Positions 63,701 through 64,000 of a DNA stretch of 64,000 bases are shown here, piece by piece (position 1 is the stretch's first letter; each line of letters opens with the position of its first letter). Source of the DNA: Liquidambar formosana (Eukaryota; Streptophyta; Magnoliopsida; Saxifragales; Altingiaceae); NCBI GenBank assembly GCA_039720395.1, contig CM077833.1:30167478-30231477 (forward strand), read 5' to 3'. Made by a program: the position numbers and the translations under genes. The notes under the pieces were generated by a model. That model ran no database searches, was not told the DNA's origin, and was given only the letters and a program-made list of their open reading frames with translations.

Positions 63701-64000
63701 CCACTTTCCACCATTGAGGGCAAATAATCCATTATCTTTGCTTATTGATGTGTCCGGTGATATTTACTTGGACCACCAGTATTATCAGTCATGGTGGGGG
63801 TCAATTAAAGCCATGGCTTTAAAATAACTAACACCCACCAAGACCATTTACTACTAGCAGTCATTGTCAATTAAAACCATGGTTTTCAAACCAGGCAAGT
63901 CATTCGAACAGGGAAAAATGAGTGGTGATAGATCGATCAGCTGGCCAAACGTGGATGCCGACAGACACTACTAATAAAAATTAGGTAAAATTGAAATCGA
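60744..64000. other. Downstream region without recognised gene
   Basis: The first roughly 300 bases are probably methyltransferase 3' UTR. The rest is A/T-rich with no exon chain, RNA gene or clear transposon terminus that I could support. A purine run lies at 63170-63200. The 61-codon frame at 63381 starts beside a TTAGGGCGCATTTGGGCAG phrase that looks like a MITE terminus, but no partner end was found. Confidence 0.45.

Overview
This is a plant nuclear chromosome segment, almost certainly from a eudicot. It is AT-rich and intron-bearing, with GT-AG introns, long poly(A/T) and microsatellite tracts and many decayed transposons. The proteins are plant types: an IQ-domain (IQD32-like) protein, a plant CCCH zinc-finger protein, a plant TLDc protein, an RNase III-like RTL protein, a DEAH5/PRP22 splicing helicase and an At1g29790-type methyltransferase. 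I cannot name the species. No viral, bacterial or organellar block, CRISPR array, rRNA or tRNA gene was recognised.

Layout: 1-8650, IQD32-like gene (+, 6 exons) with SINE and LINE relics in its introns. 10.6-15.6 kb, CCCH zinc-finger gene (+, 4 exons) whose 3.5-kb first intron holds an RTE-type LINE relic. 16.2-18 kb, repeats. 19.0-20.6 kb, mitochondrial ribosomal protein mL53 (+). 21.8-25.5 kb, TLDc-domain gene (-, 7 exons). 26.3-27.7 kb, RNase III-like gene (-, 3 exons). 28.7-31.0 kb, mitochondrial ATP synthase subunit e-like gene (+) with a 1-base frameshift near its end. 31.2-41 kb, a transposon-rich block with three Mutator-like elements sharing an AGGGTAAAT-type terminus. The largest (33714-39767) has 9-bp target duplications and a captured gene exon. 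41.2-57.6 kb, a tandemly duplicated PRP22/DEAH5 locus: copy 1 intact, copy 2 frameshifted about nine times, plus a third relic of the last exon. 59.5-60.7 kb, a single-exon membrane-anchored methyltransferase. 60.8-64 kb, no gene recognised.

The genes are ordinary housekeeping or regulatory loci with no operon-like relation. The most interesting features are two. (1) In the helicase pair, the open copy departs from conserved motif residues while the frameshifted copy keeps them, and every scored frameshift is a +1. (2) The Pack-MULE-like element carries an arm-derived exon whose splice phase matches a captured HSP70-interacting-protein (HIP/FAM10) terminal exon. I found no convincing wholly new biological system. 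All exon boundaries were read by eye from splice signals and reading-frame continuity.
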